Below are positions 1 to 5,728 of a DNA stretch of 7,490 bases, one piece after another; position 1 is the stretch's first letter, and each line of letters begins with the position of its first letter. The DNA is from DASYUM01 sp036001225 (GTDB lineage Bacteria; Methylomirabilota; Methylomirabilia; Rokubacteriales; DASRDR01), in contig DASYUM010000029.1 in the NCBI GenBank assembly GCA_036001225.1, positions 1 through 7,490 on the forward strand, written 5' to 3'. A model generated the notes under the pieces. That model had not been told where the DNA came from, made no database searches, and saw only the letters and a list, made by a program, of their open reading frames with translations. The position numbers were made by a program, and so were the translations under genes.

Positions 1-543
1 GGGATCGCCCCGGCGGTGGCCGGGATCATCTGGCTCTTCATCTTTCATCCCGCCTACGGCGTCCTGCCGTACGTCCTGGCCGCCGTCGGTTCGTTCCAGT
101 TCAACTGGCTGCTGGAGGGTTGGGTGGCCATGCTGATGCTCATCACGGCCGCCGTCTGGAAGCAGCTCGGCTACAACATCGCCTTCTTCCTGGCCGGCCT
201 CCAGTCGATCCCGACCTCGGTCCTGGAAGCCGCCCAGGTGGACGGGGCCGACCCCGTCCGGCGCTTCTGGCGGGTGGTCTTCCCGCTCCTGTCGCCGATC
301 ACGTTCTTCCTGTTCGTCCTCAACATGGTCTTCTCGTTCTTCGAGACGTTCGGCCTCGTCCACGCCGTGACCCAGGGCGGGCCCGGCCACGCCACCGAGA
401 TCCTCGTCTACAAGGCGTACAACGACGGGTTCGTCAACCAGCAGCTCGGCACCTCGGCGGCGCAATCGGTCATCCTGATGGTCGTCGTCATCGGCCTCAC
501 GATGCTCCAGTTCCGGTACGCCGAGAAGCGGGTCACCTATTGA
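1..543 (+). CDS. ugpA: Ugp ABC transporter permease UgpA, 3' part (5' end outside window)
   Basis: Inner-membrane permease subunit of the importer for sn-glycerol-3-phosphate and glycerophosphodiesters. It pairs with UgpE to form the channel, driven by the UgpC ATPase and fed by the binding protein UgpB. The frame is open from base 1, and the GTG at 16 lies inside a membrane segment (AVAGIIWLFIF), so this is a truncated gene and not a start. About 180 residues remain of a family length near 295. The EAA loop that docks on the ATPase starts at 226 (EAAQVDGADP, followed by FPLLSP). The C-terminal half matches remembered E. coli UgpA closely: SFFETF, a GGP turn followed by AT, a YKAYNDGF-like segment, SAAQSV and the ending QFRYAE. 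The TGA stop (541-543) overlaps the TTG start of ugpE, so the two are translationally coupled. Assignment to UgpA over a generic sugar permease is strong because UgpE, a phosphodiesterase and glycerol kinase follow. Confidence 0.93.
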   Translation, partial: GIAPAVAGIIWLFIFHPAYGVLPYVLAAVGSFQFNWLLEGWVAMLMLITAAVWKQLGYNIAFFLAGLQSIPTSVLEAAQVDGADPVRRFWRVVFPLLSPITFFLFVLNMVFSFFETFGLVHAVTQGGPGHATEILVYKAYNDGFVNQQLGTSAAQSVILMVVVIGLTMLQFRYAEKRVTY

Positions 544-1433
544 GCCCGGACGGCGCCATCGAGGTCGCGGTCGACCGGGTCGGCCTCGGCGCCGCCCGGT
601 CGGCCCGGCGGGCGCGGGCCGGCCGGCGCCTGCTGGTCCACGCGGGCCTGATCGCGGTCATCGCCCTCATCGCCTTCCCGCTGTACTACGCCTTCGTCAT
701 CAGCACCCAGAGCCTGGGGGAGGTCACCTCGGTGCCCCCGCGGCTCACGCCCTCCTGGCACGTCGGGGAGAACTACGCCGCGGCCTGGGTCAAGGGGAAG
801 CTCGGCCGCTTGCTCGTCAACAGCCTCGTGATGGCCGTCGGCATCGCGGTCGGGAAGATCGCGATCTCGATCCTGTCGGCCTTCGCCATCGTGTACTTCA
901 ACTTCCGCGGGAAGCAGGTCGTGTTCTGGATGATCTTCGTCACGCTCATGCTGCCGGTCCCGGTCCGGATCATGTCGACCTACGAGGTGATCTCGACGCT
1001 CGGCTGGATCGACTCGTACTGGGGCCTGACCGTGCCGCTGATGGCGTCCGCCACCGCGACGTTCCTCTTCCGGCAGTTCTATCAGACCGTCCCCGACTCG
1101 CTGGCCGAAGCGGCCCAGCTCGACGGGGCCGGGCCGCTGCGCTTCCTGTGGTCCTTCCTCCTGCCGCTGTCCGGGACGAACATCGCCGCCCTCTTCGTGA
1201 TCCTGTTCATCTACGGCTGGAACGAGTATCTCTGGCCCCTCATGGTGACCAACTCGGAGGAGATGCGCACGGTCGTCATCGGGATCGAGAAGCTGGTCCC
1301 GCGGGGCGGCGGCGAGATCCCCGAGTGGAACGTGATCATGGCGGCCGCCATGATGGCGCTCTTGCCGCCGGTGGCGGTGATCCTCTTCATGCAGCGGTGG
1401 TTCGTCAAGGGCCTCATCGAGAGCGAGAAGTGA
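540..1433 (+). CDS. ugpE: Ugp ABC transporter permease UgpE
   Basis: Second inner-membrane permease of the glycerol-3-phosphate/glycerophosphodiester importer. The start chosen is TTG at 540, which shares TTGA with the ugpA stop. It gives 297 residues (E. coli about 281), the excess being an Arg/Ala-rich cytoplasmic leader. The frame stays open well upstream inside ugpA, but that part is only shadow sequence. The first membrane segment is about residues 31-52 (AGLIAVIALIAFPLYYAF). The core is nearly diagnostic for UgpE: LSAFAIVYF, FWMIFVTLMLPV, PLMASATATFLFRQFYQT, the EAA loop from residue 190 (EAAQLDGAGPLRF), FIYGWNEYLWPL, EWNVIMAA and the ending RWFVKGLIESEK, which parallels the E. coli tail. 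No clear ribosome binding site precedes the TTG, so coupling to ugpA is the likely way it is translated. In E. coli ugpC follows ugpE; here a lipoprotein gene follows, overlapping the ugpE stop by 4 bases. The exact start is less certain than the identity. Confidence 0.94.
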   Translation: MSPDGAIEVAVDRVGLGAARSARRARAGRRLLVHAGLIAVIALIAFPLYYAFVISTQSLGEVTSVPPRLTPSWHVGENYAAAWVKGKLGRLLVNSLVMAVGIAVGKIAISILSAFAIVYFNFRGKQVVFWMIFVTLMLPVPVRIMSTYEVISTLGWIDSYWGLTVPLMASATATFLFRQFYQTVPDSLAEAAQLDGAGPLRFLWSFLLPLSGTNIAALFVILFIYGWNEYLWPLMVTNSEEMRTVVIGIEKLVPRGGGEIPEWNVIMAAAMMALLPPVAVILFMQRWFVKGLIESEK

Positions 1434-2065
1434 CCGGGAGCCGGCCCGGGCGACGGCCTCGGTGGCGGGCGCTCGCGCTCCTGGTCCTCCTGGCCGGCTG
1501 CGCGGGGACACCGAAGGCCCCGCCGCCGGCCCAGCTGGCCCGGCCGACGTGGACGGTCGGCGATCGCTGGGTCTTCCGGCGGACGCCGATGCTCACCGCC
1601 GGCGGCCCGAGCCTGGTGGTCACTCACGAGGTGGCGGAGGCCGGCGCCGACGGCTACACCATGCGGATGAGCTGGCTCGGCCAGGAGATCACGCGGTACT
1701 GGACGCCGGACCTCCACCTGCGGGAGCAGACCGTCGGACCCCGGCTCCTCAACCGCTTCGACCCGCCGGCCATGTTCTTCGTCTGGCCGCTCGCCCTCGG
1801 CAAGACGTGGGAGCAGGAGTTCGACTACCGCGACGGGCGGCAGGACGGGCGGTACGTGAACTCCTGGCGGGTGGGGCCCCGGGTCGAGGCCGTGAGCGTC
1901 ATGGCCGGTGCCTTCGTCGCGCTCCGGATCGAGCGGCTGGGCAGGGAGGCCCAAGCGCTGGAGACCTACTGGTACGCCCCGGCCGCCCGCTACTGGGTAC
2001 GGTTCGAGGACCACCTCGGCCGGTACACCGATGAGCTGGTCGAGTTCGGGTCGACCCGATCGTGA
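1430..2065 (+). CDS. Uncharacterised lipoprotein embedded in the ugp operon
   Basis: Product of 211 residues with no function I can name. The GTG start at 1430 shares GTGA with the ugpE stop. It opens directly into a classic lipoprotein signal: an Arg-rich n-region (residues 5-13), a hydrophobic run (ALALLVLLAG) and a lipobox LAGC with the acylated Cys at residue 24. This supports the start and predicts export and lipid anchoring. A short Pro/Ala linker (25-38) follows, then a soluble domain rich in alternating beta-type patterns and aromatics: WTVGDRWVFRR, RYWTPDLHL, FFVWPLALGKTWEQEF, and a late block ETYWYAPAARYWVRFE. The pattern of 'WPL.. GK.W..EF', then 'AGAFVALRIER', then 'YWYAP..R.WVR' recalls beta-sandwich hypothetical lipoproteins from high-GC environmental bacteria. 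That is memory, not a search result. Position between ugpE and the phosphodiesterase suggests a cell-envelope accessory role in the uptake or processing of glycerophospho-compounds. Its own stop overlaps a GTG at 2062, discussed separately. Confidence 0.82.
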   Translation: MTGSRPGRRPRWRALALLVLLAGCAGTPKAPPPAQLARPTWTVGDRWVFRRTPMLTAGGPSLVVTHEVAEAGADGYTMRMSWLGQEITRYWTPDLHLREQTVGPRLLNRFDPPAMFFVWPLALGKTWEQEFDYRDGRQDGRYVNSWRVGPRVEAVSVMAGAFVALRIERLGREAQALETYWYAPAARYWVRFEDHLGRYTDELVEFGSTRS

Positions 2066-2135
2066 GGCGCGCCGGGGCCGCCGCGGGCGCGCCGCCCTCG
2101 GCGGGCTCGCCCTGGCGCTGCTGGCGGGGCTCCTG
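2062..2135 (+). other. Probable signal-peptide region of the phosphodiesterase, cut off from its start by a frame break
   Basis: The GTG at 2062 overlaps the lipoprotein stop as GTGA, the same junction style as upstream. In its own frame it yields only about 25 codons before TGA at 2137-2139. The phosphodiesterase frame runs open through the same bases and encodes an ideal signal peptide: Arg-rich (RRGRRGR, 2070-2090), then hydrophobic (ALGGLALALLAGLLV, about 2094-2138), then small residues up to about GGA (2154-2162). That frame has no ATG, GTG or TTG between 2040 and 2136. One additional base between 2065 and about 2095, for example in the GGGG run at 2074-2077, would join the GTG to the signal peptide. 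Seen directly: the two frames and their contents. Inferred: a one-base loss, either a true frameshift or an assembly/sequencing error. Confidence 0.5.
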
Positions 2136-2900
2136 GTGACCGGGCCGTCGGCGGGAGGCGCGCGTCCGCTGGTGGCGGCCCACCGCGGCGGCGCGCTCCT
2201 CTGGCCGGAGAACAGTCTGACGGCCTTCCGGGGCGCCCTGAGCCTGGGGGTCGACCTCCTGGAGCTGGACGTCCACCTGACCCGCGACGGCGAGGTGGTC
2301 GTCCTCCACGACCCGACGCTCGACCGGACCACCACCGGACGGGGTCCCGTGCGCGACCTCACCTGGGCCGACTTCGGCCCGGTCACCCTCAAGGGTGGGG
2401 TGAGGGAGGGCGTGCCGCGGCTGCGCGACGTGCTGGCGCTGGTCATGCCGACCCCCGCCGGCCTCCTGGTCGAGATCAAGGTCGGGGTCGACGGTGCCCG
2501 GTATCCGGGGATCGAGGAGAAGGTGCTCGGTCTGCTCGACGAGGCCGCTCTCCGCGATCGGACGACGGTGATGGCCTTCGAGTGGCAGAGCCTCGAGCGG
2601 CTCCGGGCGCTGGCCCCGCGGATCCGCCTGACCGGCCTGCTGAGCCGGCGCGAGGCGGACCGGCTCGGCGGCCTGGGCGCGGCCACCGCGCGTCTCGTCG
2701 CGATCGGGGCCAACGAGGTCGGGATCGAGCGCGCGCTGCTGTCGGCGGAGGCGGTCGAGACCGCTCGGGCCGCCGGGCTCGGCCTCGGCGTCTGGACGGT
2801 CAACGAATCCGACGAGCTCCGCCAGGCCCTCGCGCTGGGCGTGGACTACGTGACGACGGATCGCCCCGACCTCGCGCTCAAGCTGCGCGCGGGGGAGTAG
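2136..2900 (+). CDS. ugpQ: Glycerophosphodiester phosphodiesterase (UgpQ-like)
   Basis: Hydrolyses glycerophosphodiesters such as glycerophosphocholine to sn-glycerol-3-phosphate and an alcohol. From the GTG at 2136 it has 254 residues, close to the 247 of E. coli UgpQ. The GDPD TIM-barrel signature is complete: HRGG (His16, Arg17), PEN (Glu25), ELD (Glu43, Asp45), LHD (His58) and EIK (Glu113). These are the catalytic histidines and metal-binding acids of the family. Further family landmarks are DGEVVV, RTTTG, VPRLRDVL and the C-terminal DYVTTDRPDL. The GTG at 2136 is the only conventional in-frame start near the 5' end that leaves the barrel intact, and GGCGGGG lies about 8 bases upstream. 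However, the same frame continues upstream through a convincing signal peptide, so the natural product may start at 2062 and be secreted. Cytoplasmic location with the short start, periplasmic with the long one. TAG at 2898-2900 is 5 bases before glpK. Confidence 0.9.
   Translation: MTGPSAGGARPLVAAHRGGALLWPENSLTAFRGALSLGVDLLELDVHLTRDGEVVVLHDPTLDRTTTGRGPVRDLTWADFGPVTLKGGVREGVPRLRDVLALVMPTPAGLLVEIKVGVDGARYPGIEEKVLGLLDEAALRDRTTVMAFEWQSLERLRALAPRIRLTGLLSRREADRLGGLGAATARLVAIGANEVGIERALLSAEAVETARAAGLGLGVWTVNESDELRQALALGVDYVTTDRPDLALKLRAGE
2891..2897 (+). promoter_or_regulatory. Ribosome binding site for glpK
   Basis: GGGGGAG lies 8 bases before the GTG at 2906, inside the last codons of the phosphodiesterase gene. 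It decides the glpK start: the frame is open for over 300 bases upstream, but protein similarity to glycerol kinases begins only here. Confidence 0.6.
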
Positions 2901-2905
2901 CGACC

Positions 2906-4426
2906 GTGGGAGCCCCGCGCTACGTCCTGGCCCTGGACCAGGGGACCACGGGCTCGACGGCGCTCGTCGTGGATGCCGACGGGGCGGTCCGGGCGCGCGG
3001 CTACCGGGAGCTCCCGCAGTATTTCCCCCGCCCGGGCTGGGTCGAGCACGACCCGGAGGAGATCTGGCAGACGCAGCTCGGCGCCGCCGAGGCGGCGCTG
3101 GCCGCGGCGCACGTCGCGCCGCGGGAGGTCGCGGCCATCGGGATCACCAACCAGCGCGAGACGACCATCCTGTGGGAGCGGGCGACCGGGCGCCCGGTGC
3201 ACCGGGCCATCGTCTGGCAGTGCCGGCGCTCGGCGCCGCTCTGCGAGCGGATGCGAGCCGACGGGCTCGAGGCCCTCGTGCGGGAGCGCACGGGCCTCGT
3301 CTGCGACGCCTACTTCTCGGGGACGAAGATCGCCTGGCTCCTCGACGCCGAGCCGGCGCTGCGATCGCGGGCCGCCCGGGGGGAGATCGCCTTCGGCACC
3401 GTGGACAGCTGGCTCCTCTGGAAGCTCACCGGCGGCCGCGTCCACGCCACCGACCCCTCGAACGCCTCGCGCACCCTCTGCCTCGACATCGGCCGCCTCG
3501 AGTGGGACGCCGAGCTGACCGGGTACCTGCGAATCCCCCGGGAGGTCTTCCCGGCGATCCGCCCGTCCTCCGGGGTGTTCGGCGAGACGGTGGACGTCGG
3601 CATCCTGCCGGGCGGGCTGCCGGTCGCGGGGATCGCGGGGGATCAGCAGGCGGCGCTCTTCGGCCAGGGGGCGATCCGGCCCGGCGACGCCAAGAACACC
3701 TACGGCACCGGCTGCTTCCTGCTCCTCCACACCGGGCCGAAACGGATCCACTCCACCCGCGGCCTCCTGACGACGGTGGCGTGGTCGCTGCCGGCGCCCG
3801 GGGGCGGCGTGCATGACGTGTCCTACGCCCTCGAGGGCGCGATCTTCGTGGCCGGCGCCGCTGTCCAGTGGCTCCGTGACGGCCTCGGGCTCATCGCCAC
3901 GGCGGCCGAGAGCGAGACGCTGGCCGCCTCGGTGCCGGACACGGGCGGCGTCTATCTGGTGCCCGCCTTCGTCGGTCTCGGGGCCCCGTACTGGGACATG
4001 TACGCCCGGGGGACGCTGGTCGGGCTGACGCGCGGGACGACGCGGGCTCACGTGGTCCGCGCGGCCCTGGAAGCGATCGCCTACCAGACCCGCGACGTGC
4101 TGGACGTGATGGCGGCGGAGGCGGGTCACCGGCCCGCGGAGCTCCGCGTCGACGGCGGGGCGACCGCGAACGACGTTCTCTGCCAGTTGCAGGCCGACCT
4201 GCTGGGGCTGCCCGTCCTGCGGCCGGAGGTCCGCGAGACCACCGCGCTCGGGGCGGCGTACCTGGCCGGGCTCGGGGTCGGGCTCTGGCCGAGCCCCGCG
4301 GCGCTCCGGGACCTCTGGCGCCTCGACCGGCGGTTCGAGCCGAGCATGCCCCCGGCCCGGCGCGAGGCCCTCTATGCCGGCTGGCAGCGGGCGGTGGGAA
4401 GGGCACGCGACTGGGCGCGCGAATAG
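2906..4426 (+). CDS. glpK: Glycerol kinase
   Basis: ATP-dependent phosphorylation of glycerol to sn-glycerol-3-phosphate in the cytoplasm. The GTG start gives 506 residues (E. coli GlpK about 502). It is an FGGY-family kinase with both domains intact: the N-terminal phosphate loop ALDQGTTGST (residues 9-18), GWVEHDPEEIW (44-54), TNQRETT (81-87), IVWQCRRS (102-109), YFSGTK (136-141), NASRTL (186-191), AGIAGDQQAALFGQ from 241, NTYGTGCF, then the C-terminal ATP-domain signature LRVDGGATAND and RPEVRETTALGAAYLAGL. Residues that bind glycerol in E. coli have counterparts at Arg84, Glu85, Tyr136, Asp246 and Gln247. The stretch before AGIAGDQ is PGGLPV, where E. coli has GTRIP; Gly237 takes the place of the arginine needed for fructose-1,6-bisphosphate inhibition, so that control is probably absent. 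It is 5 bases after ugpQ and the last gene before a 126-base gap. Its presence implies the cell also handles free glycerol. Confidence 0.97.
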   Translation: MGAPRYVLALDQGTTGSTALVVDADGAVRARGYRELPQYFPRPGWVEHDPEEIWQTQLGAAEAALAAAHVAPREVAAIGITNQRETTILWERATGRPVHRAIVWQCRRSAPLCERMRADGLEALVRERTGLVCDAYFSGTKIAWLLDAEPALRSRAARGEIAFGTVDSWLLWKLTGGRVHATDPSNASRTLCLDIGRLEWDAELTGYLRIPREVFPAIRPSSGVFGETVDVGILPGGLPVAGIAGDQQAALFGQGAIRPGDAKNTYGTGCFLLLHTGPKRIHSTRGLLTTVAWSLPAPGGGVHDVSYALEGAIFVAGAAVQWLRDGLGLIATAAESETLAASVPDTGGVYLVPAFVGLGAPYWDMYARGTLVGLTRGTTRAHVVRAALEAIAYQTRDVLDVMAAEAGHRPAELRVDGGATANDVLCQLQADLLGLPVLRPEVRETTALGAAYLAGLGVGLWPSPAALRDLWRLDRRFEPSMPPARREALYAGWQRAVGRARDWARE

Positions 4427-4468
4427 CGGCCCGCCGCCGCCGGCCACCCGGGAGGGGAAGGTGCTGCC

Positions 4469-4497
4469 TTGACAACAGCCGGGCGAATGGAGGACCG
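4469..4497 (+). promoter_or_regulatory. Possible promoter for the second ABC transporter (good -35 only)
   Basis: The 126-base gap between glpK and the binding-protein gene holds an exact TTGACA at 4469-4474. At the 17-base spacing the -10 position (4492-4497) reads GGACCG, which does not resemble TATAAT, and no better hexamer appears at 16-19 bases. The hexamer is striking in sequence this GC-rich and is placed correctly for a separate transcription unit with an untranslated leader of roughly 50 bases. The missing -10 keeps confidence low. No terminator with a T-run is visible after glpK, so read-through from the ugp operon remains possible. Nothing else in the gap is convincing. Confidence 0.33.
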
Positions 4498-4540
4498 TGA
4501 CGGGGCGTAAGGGGCGAGCCGTTCGGACCGATTGGTCGAG

Positions 4541-4548
4541 GGGAGGAG
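4541..4548 (+). promoter_or_regulatory. Strong ribosome binding site for the binding-protein gene
   Basis: GGGAGGAG ends 4 bases before the ATG at 4553 and is the best Shine-Dalgarno match in the window, fitting a highly expressed periplasmic binding protein. It selects ATG 4553 over the in-frame TTG at 4532, which would put the ribosome binding site inside the coding region. Confidence 0.75.
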
Positions 4549-4552
4549 CCAC

Positions 4553-5659
4553 ATGACGCGCAACTGGATGTGGATCGGCACGTTCGCGGCGCTGGTGGTC
4601 TTGGTGCTCATCGGGGTGGCCCCCGGGCAGATGAAGATGGACCAGCTCGTGGCGGCCGCCAAGCAGGAAGGCCAGCTCACCGTGATCGCGCTGCCGCACG
4701 ACTGGTGCGGCTACGGCGCGCTGATCGACGGGTTCAAGAAGAAGTACGGCCTGAAGGTGAACGAGCTGAACCCGGATGCGGGCTCGGGCGACGAGATCGA
4801 GGCCATCAAGGCCAACAAGGGCAACAAGGGGCCGCAGGCGCCGGACGTGATCGACGTGGGGCTCTCGTTCGGTCCGTCGGCGAAGAAGGACGGGCTGCTC
4901 CAGCCCTACAAGGTGGCCACCTGGGAGACGATCCCGAAGGACCAGAAGGACCCGGAGGGGTACTGGTACGGGGACTACTACGGCGTCCTGGCGTTCGAGA
5001 TCAACGCCGACATCGTCAAGACCATGCCGCAGGATTGGGCGGACCTGCTGAAGCCCGAGTACAAGAACGCGGTCGCCCTCGCCGGCGATCCCCGGGCGTC
5101 GAATCAAGCGATCCAGGGCGTCTACGCGGCGGGCCTGGCGATGGCAAAGGGCCGCGCGGAGGGGGCGGCCGATGCGGGTCTGAAGTTCTTCGCCGACCTG
5201 AACAAGGGCGGCAACTTCGTGCCGGTCATCGGCAAGGTGGCCTCGCTCGCCCAGGGCGCCACGCCGATCATCATCCGCTGGGACTACAACGCCCTCGCCG
5301 ATCGCGACACGCTCAAGGGCAATCCGAAGGTCGAGGTGGTGGTGCCGAAGAGCGGCGTGGTGGCCGGCGTGTACGTGCAGGGCATCAGCGCCTACGCGCC
5401 GCATCCGAACGCGGCCAAGCTCTGGATGGAGTACCTCTACTCGGACGAGGGCCAGCTCCTGTGGCTCAAGGGCTACTGCCATCCGATTCGCTTCCAGGCC
5501 CTCGTGAAGAACGGCAAGGTACCGGCCGACGTGCTCGCCAAGCTGCCGCCGGCGGAGGCCTACGCCAAGGCGGTCTTCCCGACCCTCGACCAACAGGATC
5601 GGGCCAAGCAGGTCATCACCAAGCAGTGGGATGCCGTCGTCGGCGCCAATGTGAAGTAA
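4553..5659 (+). CDS. ABC transporter periplasmic substrate-binding protein (PotD/AfuA/phosphonate-type superfamily)
   Basis: Captures a small ligand in the periplasm and delivers it to the two permeases encoded downstream. The product has 368 residues. Residues 1-26 form a signal peptide (TRNW, then a hydrophobic stretch about 6-23 including AALVVLVLIGVA); no clear AxA cleavage site is seen, so it may be cut near residue 26 or kept as an anchor. The mature part begins LVAAAKQEGQLTVIALP, the usual opening of extracellular solute-binding proteins in the Fe3+/spermidine/putrescine/phosphonate group. Other landmarks are FKKKYGLKV, PDVIDVG (97-103), LLQPYKVATW, DYYGVLAFEIN, DWADLLKPEYKNAVAL, the late ISAYAPHPNAAKLWMEYLYSDEGQ, and PADVLAKLPP. 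Two cysteines flank likely cleft segments (DWCGYG at 50-55 and GYCHPIRF). The ligand is unknown: members bind ferric iron, polyamines, 2-aminoethylphosphonate or sugar phosphates. Location after ugpQ-glpK favours a phosphorylated or glycerol-linked compound, as inference only. Confidence 0.87.
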   Translation: MTRNWMWIGTFAALVVLVLIGVAPGQMKMDQLVAAAKQEGQLTVIALPHDWCGYGALIDGFKKKYGLKVNELNPDAGSGDEIEAIKANKGNKGPQAPDVIDVGLSFGPSAKKDGLLQPYKVATWETIPKDQKDPEGYWYGDYYGVLAFEINADIVKTMPQDWADLLKPEYKNAVALAGDPRASNQAIQGVYAAGLAMAKGRAEGAADAGLKFFADLNKGGNFVPVIGKVASLAQGATPIIIRWDYNALADRDTLKGNPKVEVVVPKSGVVAGVYVQGISAYAPHPNAAKLWMEYLYSDEGQLLWLKGYCHPIRFQALVKNGKVPADVLAKLPPAEAYAKAVFPTLDQQDRAKQVITKQWDAVVGANVK

Positions 5660-5679
5660 GCCCCGGTTCGCGCCACCCG

Positions 5680-5718
5680 CGCCCCCCCCGGTCGGCCCCG
5701 GGGAGAGGCGGGGGGGCG
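5680..5718 (+). promoter_or_regulatory. GC hairpin between binding-protein and permease genes
   Basis: A perfect 9-bp inverted repeat: CGCCCCCCC at 5680-5688 pairs with GGGGGGGCG at 5710-5718 across a 21-base loop that contains its own CCCCGGGG. It starts 20 bases after the binding-protein stop and ends 10 bases before the permease ATG. There is no T-run after it, so a standard intrinsic terminator is unlikely. Such structures after binding-protein genes are known, as in malE-malF, to protect the upstream mRNA and lower expression of the permeases. The right arm also forms most of the permease's purine-rich ribosome binding site. Confidence 0.55.
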
Positions 5719-5728
5719 GAATGCCCCG

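Noticed and set aside
537..1511. Minus-strand open frame opposite ugpE
   Set aside because: Asp/Arg/His-rich shadow of the ugpE frame with no recognisable domain.
1908..2135. Phosphodiesterase start at the in-frame ATG 1908
   Set aside because: This would overlap the lipoprotein gene by 158 bases, and the added residues are a Pro/Arg/Ser-rich shadow of that gene. Only the part from about 2064 looks like real protein sequence.
4434..4460. Possible terminator after glpK (GGCC...GGCC around 4428-4445)
   Set aside because: Only about 4 bp of stem with a loop near 10 bases and no following T-run; GC-rich background gives such matches by chance.
4486..4509. Seven-codon upstream open frame (ATG 4486 to TAA 4509) in the leader of the binding-protein gene
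   Set aside because: No good ribosome binding site, and the peptide has no repeat of regulatory codons that would suggest attenuation.
4526..4537. Small inverted repeat GACC-GATT-GGTC ahead of the binding-protein gene
   Set aside because: Four-base arms only; too short to support an operator or riboswitch.
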